From assembly GCF_900142705.1 (NCBI RefSeq), contig NZ_FRBV01000003.1, positions 208,064 through 272,063 on the forward strand: a DNA stretch of 64,000 nt, given 5' to 3'. Origin of the DNA: Nitrosospira sp. Nsp11. GTDB taxonomy: Bacteria > Pseudomonadota > Gammaproteobacteria > Burkholderiales > Nitrosomonadaceae. Position 1 is the first letter of the stretch. Every line of letters begins with the position of its first letter. The translations under genes were made by a program, and so were the position numbers. This document shows positions 60,023 through 64,000 of the stretch, piece by piece. The notes under the pieces were generated by a model, which saw only the letters and a list, made by a program, of their open reading frames with translations, was not told the DNA's origin and made no database searches.

Positions 60023-60604
60023 TCAGGCGGCGCCGGCAGTCGTGGATTTGCGCCCGCGCAGGAAGAAGACGCCGGCACCGACAGCAATCACGGCGATGGC
60101 GCCGATGAGGTAGGGCGAGGTGCCTTTGGGTTCGCCCACGGAGAATGGGAAGCGCGAGACGTATTCTTCCTTGCCGCCGACGCTCACCAGGCCTACGAAT
60201 TTGCCGGGCTGCTTGAAGTCGTATTCGAAGTTGATGGAGCCGTTGGGGTAGACCTTGGCCGGAATATGCAGCAGGGTGATGGCGTCCAGGTTTTCTTCCT
60301 TGCCTTCGGGTGCGCCGGTGTCGCGGACGATGCGCACTTCGGTGGGCAGGGGCCGCAAGGCTTCTTCAATGTAGTCAAGGGCTACGACGGTGCGGCCGAC
60401 GGCCGGGATGTCTTCGCAGAATTCTTTCTCCTGCGTGCTTTCCGGCTGGTAGCCGGTAAAGTGCATGGTATAGGGGCCGATGGTGAGTTTGCAGATGTCG
60501 TCGGCCAGGGAGAGTCCGCCGTGGGCGTGCACTTGGGTGGACAGCGGCAGGGCCAGGCCCAGCATCAGGCCCAGGAGGGCGGGTTTGAGAGAGGGTAAGG
60601 ACAT
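60023..60604 (-). CDS. amoD: AmoD (amo-associated membrane protein, orf5)
   Basis: A 193-residue protein with a signal peptide (HAHGGLS at the mature start), a conserved exported domain and one C-terminal transmembrane helix (about 165-183) followed by a basic tail. It is a paralogue of the upstream amoE product, sharing the pattern HG.(S/L)...C...IG..M.H...YQPE and a second Cys pair. These genes occur with amoCAB in all known proteobacterial ammonia oxidisers and with pmo genes in methanotrophs; assembly or copper handling is suspected. I chose the ATG at 60604 (AGGTGA eight bases upstream); an in-frame GTG at 60616 would add four residues. Confidence 0.85.
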   Translation of the reverse strand: MSLPSLKPALLGLMLGLALPLSTQVHAHGGLSLADDICKLTIGPYTMHFTGYQPESTQEKEFCEDIPAVGRTVVALDYIEEALRPLPTEVRIVRDTGAPEGKEENLDAITLLHIPAKVYPNGSINFEYDFKQPGKFVGLVSVGGKEEYVSRFPFSVGEPKGTSPYLIGAIAVIAVGAGVFFLRGRKSTTAGAA

Positions 60605-60717
60605 TATCAAGGTCACCTATAAGAAATGATGAATCGTCGATCCTACGGCCCGATACTCGGTTGCCGCCGGGGCTGTCCGGGTTGTCCGGGTTGTTTTTGT
60701 CTCGTCGTTTTCGTGGT

Positions 60718-61293
60718 CTACGGCCGGCGCGAGGCGCGCCAGCGCTGCATGCGCTTGGATTTCATGAGCTTGTATCCCAGCAGGATCAACAGCAGCAGGG
60801 CAATCAGCGGCCCTACCGCGGTGCGGAATATGTTCGCGTAGTTGATCATCTGTACCCGCAAGGGGTACTGGTAGCGCAGGGGAGGCAGTCCTTCGGCGGT
60901 GATGATGACGGTGTAGAGGCCCTGGTCCAGGCTGGTCTCGCCCTTGATCACGCCGTCGGGGTGGTAGCTTGGGCGCAGGTAGCTTACGGTCTCGTCGTCG
61001 GTTTCGCTGGTGCCTTTGATCACGCGCATGCCGATGGGCATTTCGCGCAGGCCCGGGTCGACCAGGTCCACCACCAGGTAGGTGTCTCCGCTCTTGGGAA
61101 TTTCGGTGCAGTATTGGGCGGTGGGCTCAAATTGCGGCTGGTAGGCGCTCAGGTGCACCATGTTCTCGCCGATGCGACGCACGCAGCTGTCTTCTTCCAG
61201 CGAGACTTTTCCGTGTGCGCCTGCCGCGCCAGCATAGAGCGCGGCGCTCAGGATGAGCGCTGCAGCACTTGCCTGTGTCACTTGCCTAATCAC
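60718..61293 (-). CDS. amoE: AmoE (amo-associated membrane protein, orf4)
   Basis: A 191-residue protein: signal peptide to about residue 26 (GAHGKVS), an exported domain with cysteines in DSCVRRIGENMVHLSAYQPQ and QYCTEIP, and a C-terminal transmembrane helix (about 155-175) with a basic tail. It is related to AmoD. The start is GTG at 61293, supported by GAGAGGA upstream. It lies 256 bases beyond amoB, behind a terminator-like hairpin, so it may be expressed at a lower level than amoCAB. The function is unproven. Confidence 0.85.
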   Translation of the reverse strand: MIRQVTQASAAALILSAALYAGAAGAHGKVSLEEDSCVRRIGENMVHLSAYQPQFEPTAQYCTEIPKSGDTYLVVDLVDPGLREMPIGMRVIKGTSETDDETVSYLRPSYHPDGVIKGETSLDQGLYTVIITAEGLPPLRYQYPLRVQMINYANIFRTAVGPLIALLLLILLGYKLMKSKRMQRWRASRRP

Positions 61294-61458
61294 AAACGGG
61301 TCCTCTCCGCGTCGTTACGAATCGCTACGAAGTTATCAAGATTCATTGTTTACGCTAATCGCCGCTTGGGCGGGTTTGCCATTCATCCGCGGGCGGCAAA
61401 GCCTGCGGTTATCGCCATTCCAATTCTACTATCTAATTCTACTATTTTTATCCTGCAT

Positions 61459-61507
61459 AAAAAACACCGATCCACCTTTCCGTCTGGCGACGGCGGCGGA
61501 CCGGTGT
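61459..61507 (-). terminator. terminator after amoB
   Basis: On the minus strand a ten-base stem (61498-61507 with 61464-61473, one G-T pair) encloses an inner CCGTC/GACGG hairpin and is followed by TTTTTT (61459-61464). It is a strong Rho-independent terminator placed between amoB and amoE, which would allow partial read-through. Confidence 0.85.
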
Positions 61508-61549
61508 CATGCCTTGCGGGACGGGGCTATGCCTTGCGTCCCATGCGGC

Positions 61550-63636
<2,087 letters not shown>

Positions 63637-63868
63637 TCAAATGTCTACGATCTTAATCTTAATACGTGAATGATGTGTTTCTGTTGCGGTGTTGCTTGTT
63701 GCTTGGCCTCGTTCCGCCCCAGCTTGGTTTTTTTTGGCTGGACCTTTGTGCGCGGCGGTGGCGGTCGCCGCTCTGCTGTCGGGTTGCATCAGGCAGGGCG
63801 GCCTAAGGTGCCTCAGGGTTTTCCCCAGGGGTTCTCAGTGTCCATCAGCGTCCGGGGTGCCAAAACAA

Positions 63869-63901
63869 AAAGACCGGCTGAATTGGGTTCAGCCGGTCTT
63901 T
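63869..63901 (-). terminator. terminator-like hairpin between amoC and amoA
   Basis: A perfect 14-base stem (63888-63901 with 63869-63882; core GACCGGCTGAA) with a five-base loop begins five bases after the amoC stop. On the minus strand it is followed by TTTTGTTTTG. A hairpin here is known in ammonia oxidisers, where amoC also occurs as a separate stable transcript. The remaining 244 bases before amoA show no clear promoter hexamers. Confidence 0.85.
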
Positions 63902-63905
63902 CAGG

Positions 63906-64000
<95 letters not shown>

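Overview
The right edge of the window carries an ammonia monooxygenase cluster (amoC-amoA-amoB, amoE/orf4, amoD/orf5, copC, copD). The AmoA protein is of the betaproteobacterial type, so the host is very probably an ammonia-oxidising betaproteobacterium of the Nitrosomonadaceae, with Nitrosospira the best guess. The housekeeping gene content and the gene orders yciV-yciO-M50 protease-trpS-scpA-scpB and riboswitch-thiC agree with a betaproteobacterial chromosome.

Layout. 1-13 kb: a membrane-anchored MutS-type ATPase (cut by the window edge), a TolC-type porin, a Pcm-like methyltransferase, a TPP riboswitch with thiC, uppP, a rhodanese, glnA, a Sel1 lipoprotein, a NhaD-like/UPF antiporter-type membrane protein, a LapA-domain protein and a D,D-endopeptidase. 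13-25.4 kb: two signalling blocks rich in response regulators, PAS kinases and c-di-GMP enzymes, placed on either side of an ExbB-ExbD-TonB-like trio. 25.9-38.2 kb: an S9 peptidase, a RecQ-type helicase, an O-methyltransferase, small lipoproteins, an ATP-grasp protein, a glycosyltransferase and a RoxA-like dihaem cytochrome. 38.2-44.5 kb: a complete type II-C CRISPR-Cas locus (22 repeats and 21 spacers, cas2, cas1, a 1047-residue Cas9, and a tracrRNA with its own promoter and terminator), flanked by transposon debris. 45-52 kb: rtcB, tRNA-Ser(CGA), mltF, a 1-Cys peroxiredoxin, a RAYT transposase with three REP copies, and cysG. 52-57 kb: the yciV to scpB run. 57-64 kb: the copD/copC/amo cluster on the minus strand.

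How the parts work together. AmoA, AmoB and AmoC form the membrane copper enzyme that oxidises ammonia; AmoE, AmoD, CopC and CopD are its conserved neighbours and probably handle copper or assembly. The CRISPR array and the tracrRNA are read on the plus strand, while cas9-cas1-cas2 run on the minus strand. The 21-nt anti-repeat in the tracrRNA matches the array repeat exactly, so the system looks intact.

Caution on sequence quality. Three genes (a PAS sensor kinase, the RecQ-type helicase and rtcB) are each interrupted by apparent one-base losses, four in total. They may be real lesions or sequence errors, and the affected entries are marked as broken.
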